Source: Sphingobacteriaceae bacterium
Lineage (GTDB): Bacteria; Bacteroidota; Bacteroidia; Sphingobacteriales; Sphingobacteriaceae
Reading direction: 5' to 3'
Length of the DNA stretch: 64,000 nucleotides
NCBI GenBank assembly: GCA_903642215.1
Contig: CAHJWG010000005.1
Span: 124,001 to 188,000 of the forward strand
The notes beneath the pieces were generated by a model. It was given only the letters and a program-made list of their open reading frames with translations, ran no database searches and had not been told where the DNA came from. This document shows, piece after piece, positions 9,160 to 17,554 of this stretch (the stretch's first letter is position 1; every line of letters starts with the position of its first letter). The position numbers were made by a program, and so were the translations under genes.

Positions 9160-10212
9160 ATGACTACATTATTAGGCCCAGCTATTTTTTTAGCACAATT
9201 TATCTCGGATGAAGCACCGTTTAACAGCTTGGATTCTATTTGTAAATGGGCTGCCGATTTGGGATTTGCAGGAATCCAGATGCCAACCAACAATGCTTCT
9301 TTTATCGACTTAAAACTTGCATCAGAAAGTAAAACTTATGCTGATGACTTGAAAGGGAAAGTGAATAGTTATGGTTTACAAATCACCGAATTATCTACGC
9401 ATTTGCAAGGGCAATTGGTGGCTGTTAATCCGGCTTACGATACTTTGTTTGATGCTTTCGCACCAGAACAATATCGGAACAATCCATCTGCAAGGAAAGG
9501 ATGGGCAATCCAACAATTAAAATATGCAGCAAAAGCTTCTCAAAATTTAGGTTTAAAGGCACATGCTACTTTTAGCGGTGCATTGTTGTGGCCAATGGTT
9601 TATCCCTGGCCGCAACGCCCGGCAGGTTTGGTAGAAACCGGCTTTAAAGAACTCGCCAATCGTTGGCTGCCAATTTTGAATGAGTTTGAAGAATACGGTG
9701 TAGATTTATGTTATGAAATCCATCCCGGAGAAGATTTGCACGATGGTATTTCTTACGAGATGTTCCTCGAAAAAGTAAATCATCATCCCCGTGCCTGTTT
9801 GCTGTATGACCCTTCGCATTTTGTATTGCAGTGTTTGGATTATTTGGCTTATATCGACAATTATCATGAACGTATTAAAATGTTCCATGTAAAAGATGCA
9901 GAATTTAACCCGACCGGAAAACAAGGCGTTTACGGCGGTTACCAAGATTGGGTTGATCGTGCCGGAAGGTTCCGCTCTCTCGGCGACGGGCAAATCGATT
10001 TTAAAGCTATATTTAGTAAAATGGCTGCTTACGATTACAAAGGCTGGGCAGTTTTAGAATGGGAATGTGCCCTTAAAAATCAGGAAGACGGCGCGAGAGA
10101 AGGTGCAGAATTTATCAAAAATCACATTATCAAAGTAACTGATAAAGCATTTGATGATTTTGCTGCTTCGGGTGCAGATACTTCTTTTAACAATACTTTA
10201 TTAGGAATATAA
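9160..10212 (+). CDS. Sugar phosphate isomerase/epimerase-like TIM barrel
   Basis: A 350-residue xylose-isomerase-like (AP endonuclease 2 fold) protein without a signal peptide. Metal-binding residues of the fold are visible in YEIHPGEDLHDG (Glu/His), LLYDPSHFVLQ (Asp/His) and FHVKDAEF (His/Asp), with the terminal WECALKN supplying a further Glu. Starts six bases after the preceding Gfo/Idh gene. In this context a role in isomerising, epimerising or hydrating a keto-sugar is likely, but the family is broad and the reaction cannot be assigned. Confidence 0.85.
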   Translation: MTTLLGPAIFLAQFISDEAPFNSLDSICKWAADLGFAGIQMPTNNASFIDLKLASESKTYADDLKGKVNSYGLQITELSTHLQGQLVAVNPAYDTLFDAFAPEQYRNNPSARKGWAIQQLKYAAKASQNLGLKAHATFSGALLWPMVYPWPQRPAGLVETGFKELANRWLPILNEFEEYGVDLCYEIHPGEDLHDGISYEMFLEKVNHHPRACLLYDPSHFVLQCLDYLAYIDNYHERIKMFHVKDAEFNPTGKQGVYGGYQDWVDRAGRFRSLGDGQIDFKAIFSKMAAYDYKGWAVLEWECALKNQEDGAREGAEFIKNHIIKVTDKAFDDFAASGADTSFNNTLLGI

Positions 10213-10227
10213 TCAATACAGAAATTA

Positions 10228-10653
10228 ATGAAAAAGACATTTATCATCCTTAGCTTATGCGGTATCATCGCTGCTTGCAGCAATAATAAAGCTGAAAAGA
10301 ACGCAAGTACGGATACCACTGCTGCTGATCAGTCTATAAAATCAGCAGAAACAGCTACCAATACAGATCAGGGTAAAACAGGCTCAGCTTCGGCGGCTAA
10401 CTCCAAGGGAGCGCAATTGCTTGCTGCATCTGATTGTTTGGGCTGCCATAAAGAACAGGAAAAATTAGTTGGCCCTGCTTATAAAGATGTAGCCGCAAAA
10501 TATCCTCCTACACAGGAAAATATAGATAAACTGGCTAAGAAAGTTATATCCGGCGGAAGCGGCGTTTGGGGCGAAGTGCCGATGACACCACACCCGAATT
10601 TAGCTTTAAATGATGCTAAAGAAATGGTAAAATATATTTTATCGATACAATAA
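10228..10653 (+). CDS. Lipoprotein c-type cytochrome (LacB-like electron acceptor)
   Basis: A 141-residue lipoprotein with a lipobox in LSLCGIIAACSNN (lipidated Cys about residue 17). A low-complexity Ala/Ser/Thr linker follows, then one haem c site CLGCH at about residues 71-75. The family stretch HKEQEKLVGPAYKDVAAKY comes next, and a candidate axial methionine lies in VPMTPHPNLA. It is a membrane-anchored single-haem class I cytochrome. Its place in the same run as the GMC and subunit-3 genes suggests it takes electrons from the 3-dehydrogenase complex. Confidence 0.88.
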   Translation: MKKTFIILSLCGIIAACSNNKAEKNASTDTTAADQSIKSAETATNTDQGKTGSASAANSKGAQLLAASDCLGCHKEQEKLVGPAYKDVAAKYPPTQENIDKLAKKVISGGSGVWGEVPMTPHPNLALNDAKEMVKYILSIQ

Positions 10654-10685
10654 ACCGGCTTTCTAACCAACCTAAAACCTAAATT

Positions 10686-11942
10686 ATGAATGCTGCCATC
10701 CGTACCAAGTTATCAGCGATGATGTTCCTGGAATTTTTTATCTGGGGATCATGGTTTGTAACGATGGGAACCTTTTTAACCAAAACGCTTCATGCAACCG
10801 ATCCTCAAAACGGGTTGGCTTACGGCACACAATCGCTCGGTGCCATTATTGCGCCTTTTATCATCGGATTAATTGCTGACCGGTTTTTTTCGGCACAGAA
10901 AATATTGGGCGTTTTGCATCTTATCGGTGCAGTATTGCTTTGGTTTGCAGCTTCTTCAGCCAATTTTGAAAACTTTTATCCCAAAGTTTTGATCTACATG
11001 ATCGTTTTTATGCCAACACTTGCCCTCGTAAATTCAGTTTCATTTAACCAAATGAGTAATCCGAGCAAAGATTTCCCGCCGGTTAGGGTTTTAGGAACGA
11101 TCGGTTGGATTGTAGCCGGTTTAACAATCGGCTGGTTAAATTGGGAACAAAACGGAAATTTAGGCTTAACTTTTAAGATGGCTGCCGCAGCTTCTTTAAT
11201 TTTAGGTTTGTTCAGTTTCAGTTTGCCGGATGCACCGCCTGTAAAAAAAGGACAAAAAGTTGGGTTGTCTGATATTTTAGGGCTTGATGCGATTGGGTTA
11301 CTCAAAAATCGTTCGTACTTGCTTTTTTTCTTGGCCTCGGTTGCTATTTGCGTGCCGTTGGCTTTTTATTATAACTGTACCAATCAGTTTTTAAACGAAT
11401 TACATATAAAATCTGCTGCAGGTATTCAATCTTTCGGACAAGTTTCTGAGCTATTATTTATGATATTAATGCCACTGTTTTTTGTCCGTTTAGGAATTAA
11501 AAAAATGCTGGGATTGGGTATGTTGGCTTGGGCAATACGTTACTTATTATTTGCTTACGGCAACGCAGATCAAAACTACTGGATGTTAATCCTTGGTATC
11601 GTTATGCACGGTATTTGTTATGATTTTTTCTTCGTTACCGGACAAATTTATACAGACAGCCTTGCCGGAGAGAAGTTTAAAAGTGCTGCACAAGGCTTTA
11701 TTACGCTGGCAACTTATGGTGTTGGTATGCTGATCGGATCTATTATACAAGGTTCTGTAGTTGGTGCTTATAAAATTGGTGATGCCCACGATTGGAAAAC
11801 TATCTGGCTGATTCCGGCAGCAATTTCAGCTGTAGTTGTAGTTCTTTTTCTATTGTTTTTCAGGGAAAACTCTGTTGAAAAAGATGCCGTAATGAATGCT
11901 GATAATGTAGATATGTTACCGCTTCAACCTGATTCTATTTAA
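10686..11942 (+). CDS. MFS transporter of the nucleoside:H+ symporter (NupG) family
   Basis: A 418-residue inner-membrane permease with about twelve hydrophobic segments. The N-terminus MNAAIRTKLSAMMFLEFFIW is typical of the NupG/XapB-like branch. Members of this branch in sugar clusters of Bacteroidota are often annotated as nucleoside permeases, but their context suggests sugar import. Here it sits between the cytochrome c and a TIM-barrel gene, 7 bases before the latter. It probably brings a product of the periplasmic reactions, perhaps a keto-sugar or monosaccharide, into the cell. Substrate not determinable. Confidence 0.87.
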   Translation: MNAAIRTKLSAMMFLEFFIWGSWFVTMGTFLTKTLHATDPQNGLAYGTQSLGAIIAPFIIGLIADRFFSAQKILGVLHLIGAVLLWFAASSANFENFYPKVLIYMIVFMPTLALVNSVSFNQMSNPSKDFPPVRVLGTIGWIVAGLTIGWLNWEQNGNLGLTFKMAAAASLILGLFSFSLPDAPPVKKGQKVGLSDILGLDAIGLLKNRSYLLFFLASVAICVPLAFYYNCTNQFLNELHIKSAAGIQSFGQVSELLFMILMPLFFVRLGIKKMLGLGMLAWAIRYLLFAYGNADQNYWMLILGIVMHGICYDFFFVTGQIYTDSLAGEKFKSAAQGFITLATYGVGMLIGSIIQGSVVGAYKIGDAHDWKTIWLIPAAISAVVVVLFLLFFRENSVEKDAVMNADNVDMLPLQPDSI

Positions 11943-11949
11943 CCTATTT

Positions 11950-12837
11950 ATGCCATCAAACCAAAACCGCCGTTCGGCCATCAAAAATATGATTACCGGA
12001 ACTGCAACTGTTGCAGCTGCGGGCAGCATTACTTCTTTTATCGACCCAAAAATGGCTTCACCTTCTTTCACTTTAAAAGGTAATATCAATCATGCGGTTT
12101 GCCGCTGGTGCTATAGTGATATTCCTTTAAATGAGCTTTGTGATCAGGCAAAAAAAATGGGCATCAAAGGTATAGATTTAGTTGGGCCGAAAGATTGGCC
12201 GACGTTAAAAAAGTACGGTTTGGATTCGCCGATGTGTAATGGTGCGGAAATCAGTTTAACAGAAGGCTTCAACAATAAAAAATATCATGATACTTTAGTT
12301 AAAAATTATTCGGAGATGATTCCCTTGGTAGCAAAAGCCGGTTACACAAACCTGATTTGTTTCAGCGGAAGCCGGGAAGGGATGGATAATGAAACCGGTT
12401 GGAATAACAGCGTAGAAGGCTTAAAAAAGGTAATCGGATTAGCCGAAAAACATAAAGTTGTGCTGGTGATGGAACTGCTGAACAGCAAGGTTAACCACAA
12501 AGATTACCAGTGCGACCGTACTTCCTGGGGTGCAGAACTGGCGAAAAGATTAGGTTCAGAGAACTTCAAATTACTGTATGACATTTATCACATGCAGATT
12601 GATGAAGGCGACGTAATCCGAAATATCAACGATTATCACCAGTATATTAACCATTACCATACTGGCGGCGTTCCCGGAAGAAATGAAATTGACGACACAC
12701 AGGAATTATATTATCCGGCTATTATGCGTGCTATTTTAAAAACCGGTTTTAAAGGATATGTGGCGCAAGAGTTTATCCCGCTAAAAAAAGACAAATTAGC
12801 ATCGTTAAAAGCAGCAGTACAAATTTGTGATGTATAA
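11950..12837 (+). CDS. Tat-exported TIM-barrel sugar isomerase (hydroxypyruvate isomerase-like)
   Basis: A 295-residue xylose-isomerase-like barrel. The N-terminus MPSNQNRRSAIKNMITGTAT includes NRRSAIK and a hydrophobic alanine-rich run, a Tat-type signal. The fold's metal ligands are visible in VMELLNSKVNHKDY (Glu), LLYDIYHMQIDEGD (Asp/His), YHTGGVPGRNE (His) and VAQEFIPLK (Glu). It resembles the branch annotated as hydroxypyruvate isomerases. A periplasmic location argues against a role in glyoxylate metabolism and for action on the keto-glycoside products of this cluster. Separated by seven bases from the permease gene. Confidence 0.85.
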   Translation: MPSNQNRRSAIKNMITGTATVAAAGSITSFIDPKMASPSFTLKGNINHAVCRWCYSDIPLNELCDQAKKMGIKGIDLVGPKDWPTLKKYGLDSPMCNGAEISLTEGFNNKKYHDTLVKNYSEMIPLVAKAGYTNLICFSGSREGMDNETGWNNSVEGLKKVIGLAEKHKVVLVMELLNSKVNHKDYQCDRTSWGAELAKRLGSENFKLLYDIYHMQIDEGDVIRNINDYHQYINHYHTGGVPGRNEIDDTQELYYPAIMRAILKTGFKGYVAQEFIPLKKDKLASLKAAVQICDV

Positions 12838-12895
12838 TAGCAACATGCGGCTTTCTGAGGTTAGCTTTCGGCTGACAGTAAAAGCTGAATTTTAT

Positions 12896-12915
12896 CCGAT
12901 AAAAAAAGCATATCC
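12896..12915. repeat. Solo arm of the dispersed repeat
   Basis: CCGATAAAAAAAGCATATCC matches the arm core with one A for G change. It lies in the 116-base gap between two TIM-barrel genes, the largest gap inside the sugar cluster. No clear inverted partner. Confidence 0.45.
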
Positions 12916-12953
12916 AATATTAAACCTATAAACAAAGTTAAGTTCAAATCATC

Positions 12954-13829
12954 ATGATAAACAGAAGAACATTTTTAACACAGGCGGGGCTGGTTTCGGC
13001 AGGTGTGCTGATCAAACCTGACTTGCTGAACGCGGCAATTAGCAGTAATCAGATTGGGATACAATTATATTCCCTGCGGGATCAATTGCCGAAAGATGTA
13101 AAAGGTGTGATTGCCAAAGTTGCAAAAGCGGGTTACAAAGAAGTGGAAACATTCGGCTTCGATAAAAAAACCGGTTATTGGGGTTTAAGTTCTAAAGAAT
13201 TTAGTACGTTGCTGAAAGCAAACGGATTGAGTACGCCAAGCGGACATTATGGTTTAAACGAGTTTTTCGGAAGTGGAAAAACAGATGATTTAAAAGCTTA
13301 TATTGATGTGGCGCATGTTACAGGTCAATCTTACATTGTTGTGCCTTCTTTGGCAGAAGAATTTATAAAAACTGCGGAAGACTTTAAAACTGTAGCCGAA
13401 AAAATGAATAAAGCTGCAGGAATCTGTAAATCTGAAGGGCTTAAATTAGGTTACCATAACCACAATTTTGAGTGGAAACCGGAAGGCGGCACTACATTTT
13501 ATCAAACTTTATTAAAATATACCGATCCGGCTTTGGTACATATGGAAATGGATGTTTACTGGGTTGTACGCGCTGGTCAGGATCCGATTGAGATATTTAA
13601 AAATCATCCGGGCCGTTTCTTTGCTGTCCACGTGAAAGACAGGGACAAAACTGATACCGACAAAAATACTGAAATAGGAAAGGGCAGCATCGATTTTAAA
13701 AAGATATTACCGAAAGCCAAAGCTGCCGGCGTTAAACATTTTATTATGGAACAGGAGAATTTTACCAATATCGATCCTTATAAAAGTATAACCGAAAGCA
13801 GCACTTACATGAAAAGCATAATGATTTAA
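12954..13829 (+). CDS. Tat-exported sugar phosphate isomerase/epimerase
   Basis: A 291-residue TIM barrel with the signal NRRTFLTQAGLVSAGVLI at the N-terminus. The mature part starts with IGIQLYSLRDQLPKD. Metal ligands of the fold can be read in LGYHNHNFEWKP (His/Glu), HMEMDVYWVVRAG (Glu/Asp), FFAVHVKDRD (His/Asp) and FIMEQENF (Glu). It is a clear paralogue of the gene at 16288: both share the QLY[ST][LV]RD, YHNH[ND]FE[WF]K and MEMD[VI]YWV motifs in the same order. Probably periplasmic. Likely role is processing of 3-keto sugars or the unsaturated products of their elimination, by analogy with TIM-barrel genes in such clusters. Confidence 0.86.
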   Translation: MINRRTFLTQAGLVSAGVLIKPDLLNAAISSNQIGIQLYSLRDQLPKDVKGVIAKVAKAGYKEVETFGFDKKTGYWGLSSKEFSTLLKANGLSTPSGHYGLNEFFGSGKTDDLKAYIDVAHVTGQSYIVVPSLAEEFIKTAEDFKTVAEKMNKAAGICKSEGLKLGYHNHNFEWKPEGGTTFYQTLLKYTDPALVHMEMDVYWVVRAGQDPIEIFKNHPGRFFAVHVKDRDKTDTDKNTEIGKGSIDFKKILPKAKAAGVKHFIMEQENFTNIDPYKSITESSTYMKSIMI

Positions 13830-13850
13830 GTACGTTTAAACGATATTAAG

Positions 13851-14624
13851 ATGAGATACAAAATAATATTGACGCTTTTACTAACCAGTGGTTTTTTTAT
13901 GGCGAATGCACAGCAGGCTGCAAAACACGAAGATACCGAGATTTACGAACCTGTACCTAAAGTTGTAACGCCCGGAAAAACAAATACCGAACCGCCATCT
14001 GATGCTGTAATTTTGTTTAACGGCAGCAACTTAAATCAGTGGGTTTATACCGACGATAACACTAAGCCAGTAGAATGGCCGGTTAACGGTGATTATTTTA
14101 CCGTTAAAAAAGGTACTGGCAACATCGAAACCAAAAAGAAATTTACCAACTATCAGCTGCATTTAGAGTGGAAAATCCCTGCAAGTATTACCGGCGAAGG
14201 ACAAGCACGTGGCAACAGCGGCGTTTTTTTAGCTTCAACCGGAAAAGGTGATTCGGGATATGAACTGCAAATCCTGGATAATTACAACAATAAAACTTAT
14301 GTAAACGGGCAGGCCGGAAGTATTTACAAGCAGTTTATCCCATTGGTAAATGCTAACAAAAAACCTGGCGACTGGCAATCTTATGATGTGATTTGGCAGG
14401 CACCAACCTTTAAAACGGATGGTTCTGTTAATACGCCGGCTACAGTTACCGTTCTTTTTAACGGTGTATTGGTACAAAATCATATTGTTTTAAAAGGCGA
14501 AACATTGTACGTTGGTCAGCCGGTTTACAAAGCTTACAGCGGCGGTGCACCAATTAAATTACAGGCGCACGGCGATAAAAGTGAGCCGGATAGCTTCCGT
14601 AATATTTGGGTTAGGGAATTATAA
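13851..14624 (+). CDS. DUF1080 family, 3-keto-disaccharide hydrolase-type protein
   Basis: A 257-residue secreted protein. The signal peptide is MRYKIILTLLLTSGFFMANA with cleavage after Ala-Gln likely. The domain starts with AVILFNGSNLNQWVYTDDN and carries the family stretches LHLEWKIP, GNSGVFLAS and GYELQILDNYNN. This concanavalin-like fold is the one renamed 3-keto-disaccharide hydrolase after a member was shown to cleave 3-keto-glycosides. Its place downstream of a GMC 3-dehydrogenase complex supports that role here: the oxidised glycoside would be cleaved in the periplasm. Whether it acts by elimination or hydrolysis cannot be read. Confidence 0.87.
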   Translation: MRYKIILTLLLTSGFFMANAQQAAKHEDTEIYEPVPKVVTPGKTNTEPPSDAVILFNGSNLNQWVYTDDNTKPVEWPVNGDYFTVKKGTGNIETKKKFTNYQLHLEWKIPASITGEGQARGNSGVFLASTGKGDSGYELQILDNYNNKTYVNGQAGSIYKQFIPLVNANKKPGDWQSYDVIWQAPTFKTDGSVNTPATVTVLFNGVLVQNHIVLKGETLYVGQPVYKAYSGGAPIKLQAHGDKSEPDSFRNIWVREL

Positions 14625-14641
14625 TCTATACCAATTTTAGG

Positions 14642-15163
14642 GTGATAAAAGAAGCATCAGCAAAAAGCAAACTGTTAATTTTCGGTTTTACAATGCTGCT
14701 GATGCTTCTTTTTTATGCTGATCAAACTTTTGCACAATTACAACCGGCAAAAGTTATTCCCGATTTTACTTTTTATACCTTAAAAGATCAGCCTTTCACG
14801 CAGCAGCAACTAAAAAAAGAAGGTAAAATCCTGTTCTTGTTTTTTGATGCAACATGTCCGCATTGCCAGTACGAAACACAACTGATTGCTGCCCATTATA
14901 AAGATTTTAAAAGTACTTCATTTTATCTTGTTTCGATGGATAAAAAATTGCAGATACAAAACTTCGTACATAATTATGGCAAAGGTTTGGAAGGTAAAAG
15001 CAATGTAACACTCTTAGCTGATGTAAACAGGCAGTTCATGCAAAAATTTACACCTTTGCAATTTCCGGCTTTGTATATTTATAATCAGGAAAGAAAGCTG
15101 CTGAAATACTGGGATACTCCCGTAAACATCGATCAAATTTTAAATGTTATTTATCAGCCTTAA
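14642..15163 (+). CDS. Secreted redoxin/thioredoxin-fold protein whose start lies in a repeat hairpin
   Basis: A 173-residue thioredoxin-like protein with the pattern FDATCPHCQYET (CPHC active site, about residues 76-79) and KVIPDFTFYTLKDQPFTQQQL, as in TlpA/ResA-type reductases. The best start is a GTG at 14642, which gives a sensible signal peptide (n-region IKEASAKSK, hydrophobic LLIFGFTMLLMLLF, then TFAQ). The next ATG, at 14693, would leave only about 15 residues with no positive charge before the cleavage site. Both signal-peptide halves are encoded by arms of the dispersed repeat. It starts 17 bases after the DUF1080 gene. The partner protein is unknown. Confidence 0.78.
   Translation: MIKEASAKSKLLIFGFTMLLMLLFYADQTFAQLQPAKVIPDFTFYTLKDQPFTQQQLKKEGKILFLFFDATCPHCQYETQLIAAHYKDFKSTSFYLVSMDKKLQIQNFVHNYGKGLEGKSNVTLLADVNRQFMQKFTPLQFPALYIYNQERKLLKYWDTPVNIDQILNVIYQP
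14645..14715. repeat. Repeat copy in reversed arm order, inside the redoxin signal-peptide region
   Basis: ATAAAAGAAGCATCAGCA at 14645-14662 pairs with TGCTGATGCTTCTTTTTAT at 14697-14715, an 18-bp stem with a single extra T and a 34-base loop. The arms point in the opposite order from the other copies: the AAAAGAAG side is outermost. The hairpin is translated as part of the redoxin N-terminus. Confidence 0.8.
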
Positions 15164-15171
15164 TGTTTTTA

Positions 15172-15191
15172 CGGGGATAAAAGAAGTATCG
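15172..15191. repeat. Solo arm of the dispersed repeat
   Basis: GGGGATAAAAGAAGTATCGG lies just after the redoxin gene. It carries the GTATCG ending also seen in the arms flanking the YjbQ gene. The bases after it (CAAAAAC) resemble those after the arm at 14645. Confidence 0.65.
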
Positions 15192-15347
15192 GCAAAAACT
15201 AATTTTAGAAATTTTTGATTATCTGATCATAGGCAAGTAATCAGTAATAAAAAACATAATTATTTTAGCTGGTTGTGTTTTCCTTTTTCCGTCTCGTTTA
15301 AAACATAATGTTTAAAAATTTAAATTTGGGTTGAGTAATCTTTCAAC

Positions 15348-16142
15348 ATGAACAGAAAATCATTTCTAAAAACAACCGTTATAGCTGCCGGAACAAGCAG
15401 TTTGGGAATTACATTGGCACATCCGACAACAAAAAACAGCTTGCAAAAACAGCAGGAATTTTACGAGTTACGGGTTTATAGTTTGAAAACGTCTGATCAG
15501 CAGAAAATTGTAGAAAATTACTTGCAACAAGCTGCTATTCCTGCTTTAAACAAATTAGGAAGTAAAACGATTGGTGTTTTTACTGAAATGAAGCCTGAGG
15601 ATCAAACTAAAATATTTGTTTTGATACCTTACAATTCGTTGGAAGCTTATTTAAAAGTGCAGGACAATTTGCTAAAAGATGCTAAATATTTACAGGCGGG
15701 TGTTCCTTATTTACAGGCTCCGATTGCAAACCCGGCTTATGACCGTATTGAAAGTTCTCTGTTACAAGCCTTTACAAGTACGCCAAAATTAATGCTTCCG
15801 GAAAAAAAGCAACGATTTTTTGAATTACGCCGGTATGAAAGCGGAAGTGAAATGTTTGGGAAAAGGAAAATCGAAATGTTTAACGAGGCCGGAGAAACAA
15901 AAATATTTAAACAGCTTGATTTTAAACCGGTATTTTTTGCAGAAACCTTGATTGGCGAAATGCGCCCGAATTTAACTTATATGATTACGTTTGACAGCAT
16001 GGAAGACCATGATGCCAAGTGGAAAGCTTTTGGCAGCAATGCTGATTGGAAAAGGCTCAGTTCGATGCCGGAATATCCGGATAAAATTGTTTCGCGTATT
16101 ACTTCTACCTTTATTATTCCAACAACTTATTCACAAATTTAA
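15348..16142 (+). CDS. Tat-exported NIPSNAP-family protein
   Basis: A 264-residue protein with a twin-Arg/Lys signal MNRKSFLKTTVIAAGTSSLG. The mature part has two related alpha-beta modules, one starting EFYELRVYSLKTSDQQKIV and the second FFELRRYESGSEMFGKRKIE. This is the duplicated dimeric alpha-beta barrel arrangement of NIPSNAP proteins. The C-terminal motif LTYMITFDSMEDHDAKWKAF is also typical. Function is not known for the bacterial exported members. Its position between the DUF1080/redoxin genes and another TIM barrel suggests it belongs to the sugar cluster. Confidence 0.8.
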   Translation: MNRKSFLKTTVIAAGTSSLGITLAHPTTKNSLQKQQEFYELRVYSLKTSDQQKIVENYLQQAAIPALNKLGSKTIGVFTEMKPEDQTKIFVLIPYNSLEAYLKVQDNLLKDAKYLQAGVPYLQAPIANPAYDRIESSLLQAFTSTPKLMLPEKKQRFFELRRYESGSEMFGKRKIEMFNEAGETKIFKQLDFKPVFFAETLIGEMRPNLTYMITFDSMEDHDAKWKAFGSNADWKRLSSMPEYPDKIVSRITSTFIIPTTYSQI

Positions 16143-16148
16143 ATTGCT

Positions 16149-16180
16149 GATGCTGTTTTTACAAGTATAAAAAGTGTATC
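16149..16180. repeat. Compact copy of the palindromic repeat
   Basis: GATGCTGTTTTTAC and GTATAAAAAGTGTATC form a nearly closed hairpin with a two-base loop. It keeps the outer GATGC/GTATC ends but is degenerate in the middle of the arm and lacks the central spacer. It lies directly after the NIPSNAP gene. Confidence 0.55.
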
Positions 16181-16287
16181 CAAAAATCGTAATTTATTCT
16201 ATATCATTATTTTAAGTTTGTATAATTGATAAGCATTTCTCAAGTTTCAGCCAAATAAACCTAAACCAACACTTAAACTCAAAAATT

Positions 16288-17172
16288 ATGATTACCAGAC
16301 GCTCGTTCCTAAAATCTTCTGCCGTTTACTCTGCCGGTTTGCTTGTTGCCCCGTCTTTAATAAATTATAATCATCAGTATATTGGTTTACAGCTTTATAC
16401 AGTTCGGGATGCGATGCAAAATGATCCAAAAGCAACCCTTGCACAATTATCAAAACTGGGTTATAACTCTGTTGAAGGTGCCACTTATACAGGCACGCAA
16501 AAGTTTTACGGCATGGAACCAGCCGAGTTTTCGCGCGTGCTAAAGCAAAACGGATTAATTATGCCAAGCAGCCATTATCGTTTGGGAGATGAAAAAATGA
16601 ATGGTGAAGTACAAAAAGGAACGATGATGCGGGATTGGGGTAAGGCGGTTGACGATGCAGCAGCGGTAGGCACAAAATATATGGTTTGTGCTTATTTATC
16701 TGAGCAGGAGCGCGGCGGAACAGCCCGTTATAAAGAAATTGCAGATAAGTTAAATAAGGCAGGTGAAGTTTGTAAAAAAGCAGGTATCCAGTTATGTTAC
16801 CACAACCATGATTTTGAATTTAAAAAGGAGGACGGTAAGTTTATGTATGAAGTTTTACTGGAAAATACAGATAAAAACATGGTGAAAATGGAAATGGATA
16901 TTTACTGGGTAAACAAAGCAGGGCAAGACCCGATTGCGCTGTTTAACAAATATCCCGGCCGTTTCCCGCTATGGCATGTAAAAGATATGGATAAAACGCC
17001 GGAACATTCATTTACCGAAGTTGGCAATGGTTCTATCGATTTTAAAAAAATATTTAAATATGTAGATAAAGCCGGTTTAAAATACTTTTTTGTAGAACAG
17101 GATAAAACGCCCGGCGACCCGTTTAATAGCATCACACAAAGTATTACTTACATCAAAAAAAACCTGATATAA
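16288..17172 (+). CDS. Tat-exported sugar phosphate isomerase/epimerase (paralogue)
   Basis: A 294-residue TIM barrel with signal MITRRSFLKSSAVYSAGLLV (TRRSFLK). It shares with the protein at 12954 the motifs IGLQLYTVRDAM, LCYHNHDFEFKK, KMEMDIYWVNKAGQDP and PLWHVKDMD. The putative metal ligands are therefore conserved (Glu, Asp, His). The final Glu is in KYFFVEQDK. It is the last gene of the sugar cluster and is followed by a good terminator. It has its own upstream gap of 145 bases, so it may have a separate promoter. Probably periplasmic. Confidence 0.86.
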   Translation: MITRRSFLKSSAVYSAGLLVAPSLINYNHQYIGLQLYTVRDAMQNDPKATLAQLSKLGYNSVEGATYTGTQKFYGMEPAEFSRVLKQNGLIMPSSHYRLGDEKMNGEVQKGTMMRDWGKAVDDAAAVGTKYMVCAYLSEQERGGTARYKEIADKLNKAGEVCKKAGIQLCYHNHDFEFKKEDGKFMYEVLLENTDKNMVKMEMDIYWVNKAGQDPIALFNKYPGRFPLWHVKDMDKTPEHSFTEVGNGSIDFKKIFKYVDKAGLKYFFVEQDKTPGDPFNSITQSITYIKKNLI

Positions 17173-17205
17173 AATTAACTTCTTATAATCAAATTTAAAG
17201 ATATT

Positions 17206-17239
17206 GCCTTGCTGACTAATTAGCGAGGCTTTATTTTTT
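17206..17239 (+). terminator. Rho-independent terminator after the sugar cluster
   Basis: GCCTTGCT pairs with AGCGAGGC (8 bp, one G-U) around an 8-base loop, followed by TTTATTTTTT. It ends 67 bases after the last TIM-barrel gene. Confidence 0.75.
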
Positions 17240-17340
17240 AGCTGTAAAAACAGTATTAAACAAAAATATCTCGTTCTAAAACAGTTTTGAATGTAAATGC
17301 TGAGATCAAAATTATATTTTAAAATTAGCAAGGCATCAGT

Positions 17341-17363
17341 TTTTTAGTTTTAAAAGAAGCATT
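17341..17363. repeat. Solo arm of the dispersed repeat
   Basis: TTTTTAGTTTTAAAAGAAGC followed by ATT keeps both the TTTTTAG inner part and the AAAAGAAGCAT core. No convincing left partner within about 100 bases. Confidence 0.65.
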
Positions 17364-17554
17364 GCATTACTCGTTATAATGTTTTTTAATATAACTTCGT
17401 AAATCAAAATCAGCCGTCCCCGATATTACTTCAAGGCGTACAATCAGGCCCTAAAGGTTAAAATGGTTTGTTGCTATAATAGCAGTTTTACCAAATTAAA
17501 AGCTTCATTATTCGTATAATATTTGTAAATCATATTAATGTAAATTAAAATAGC

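Larger units (their letters stand above)
17173..17554. other. Gap between sugar cluster and response regulator
   Basis: Contains a terminator at 17206-17239 and a repeat arm at 17341-17363. The rest is AT-rich, with no further gene seen, and presumably holds the promoter of the response regulator at 17555. Confidence 0.6.
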
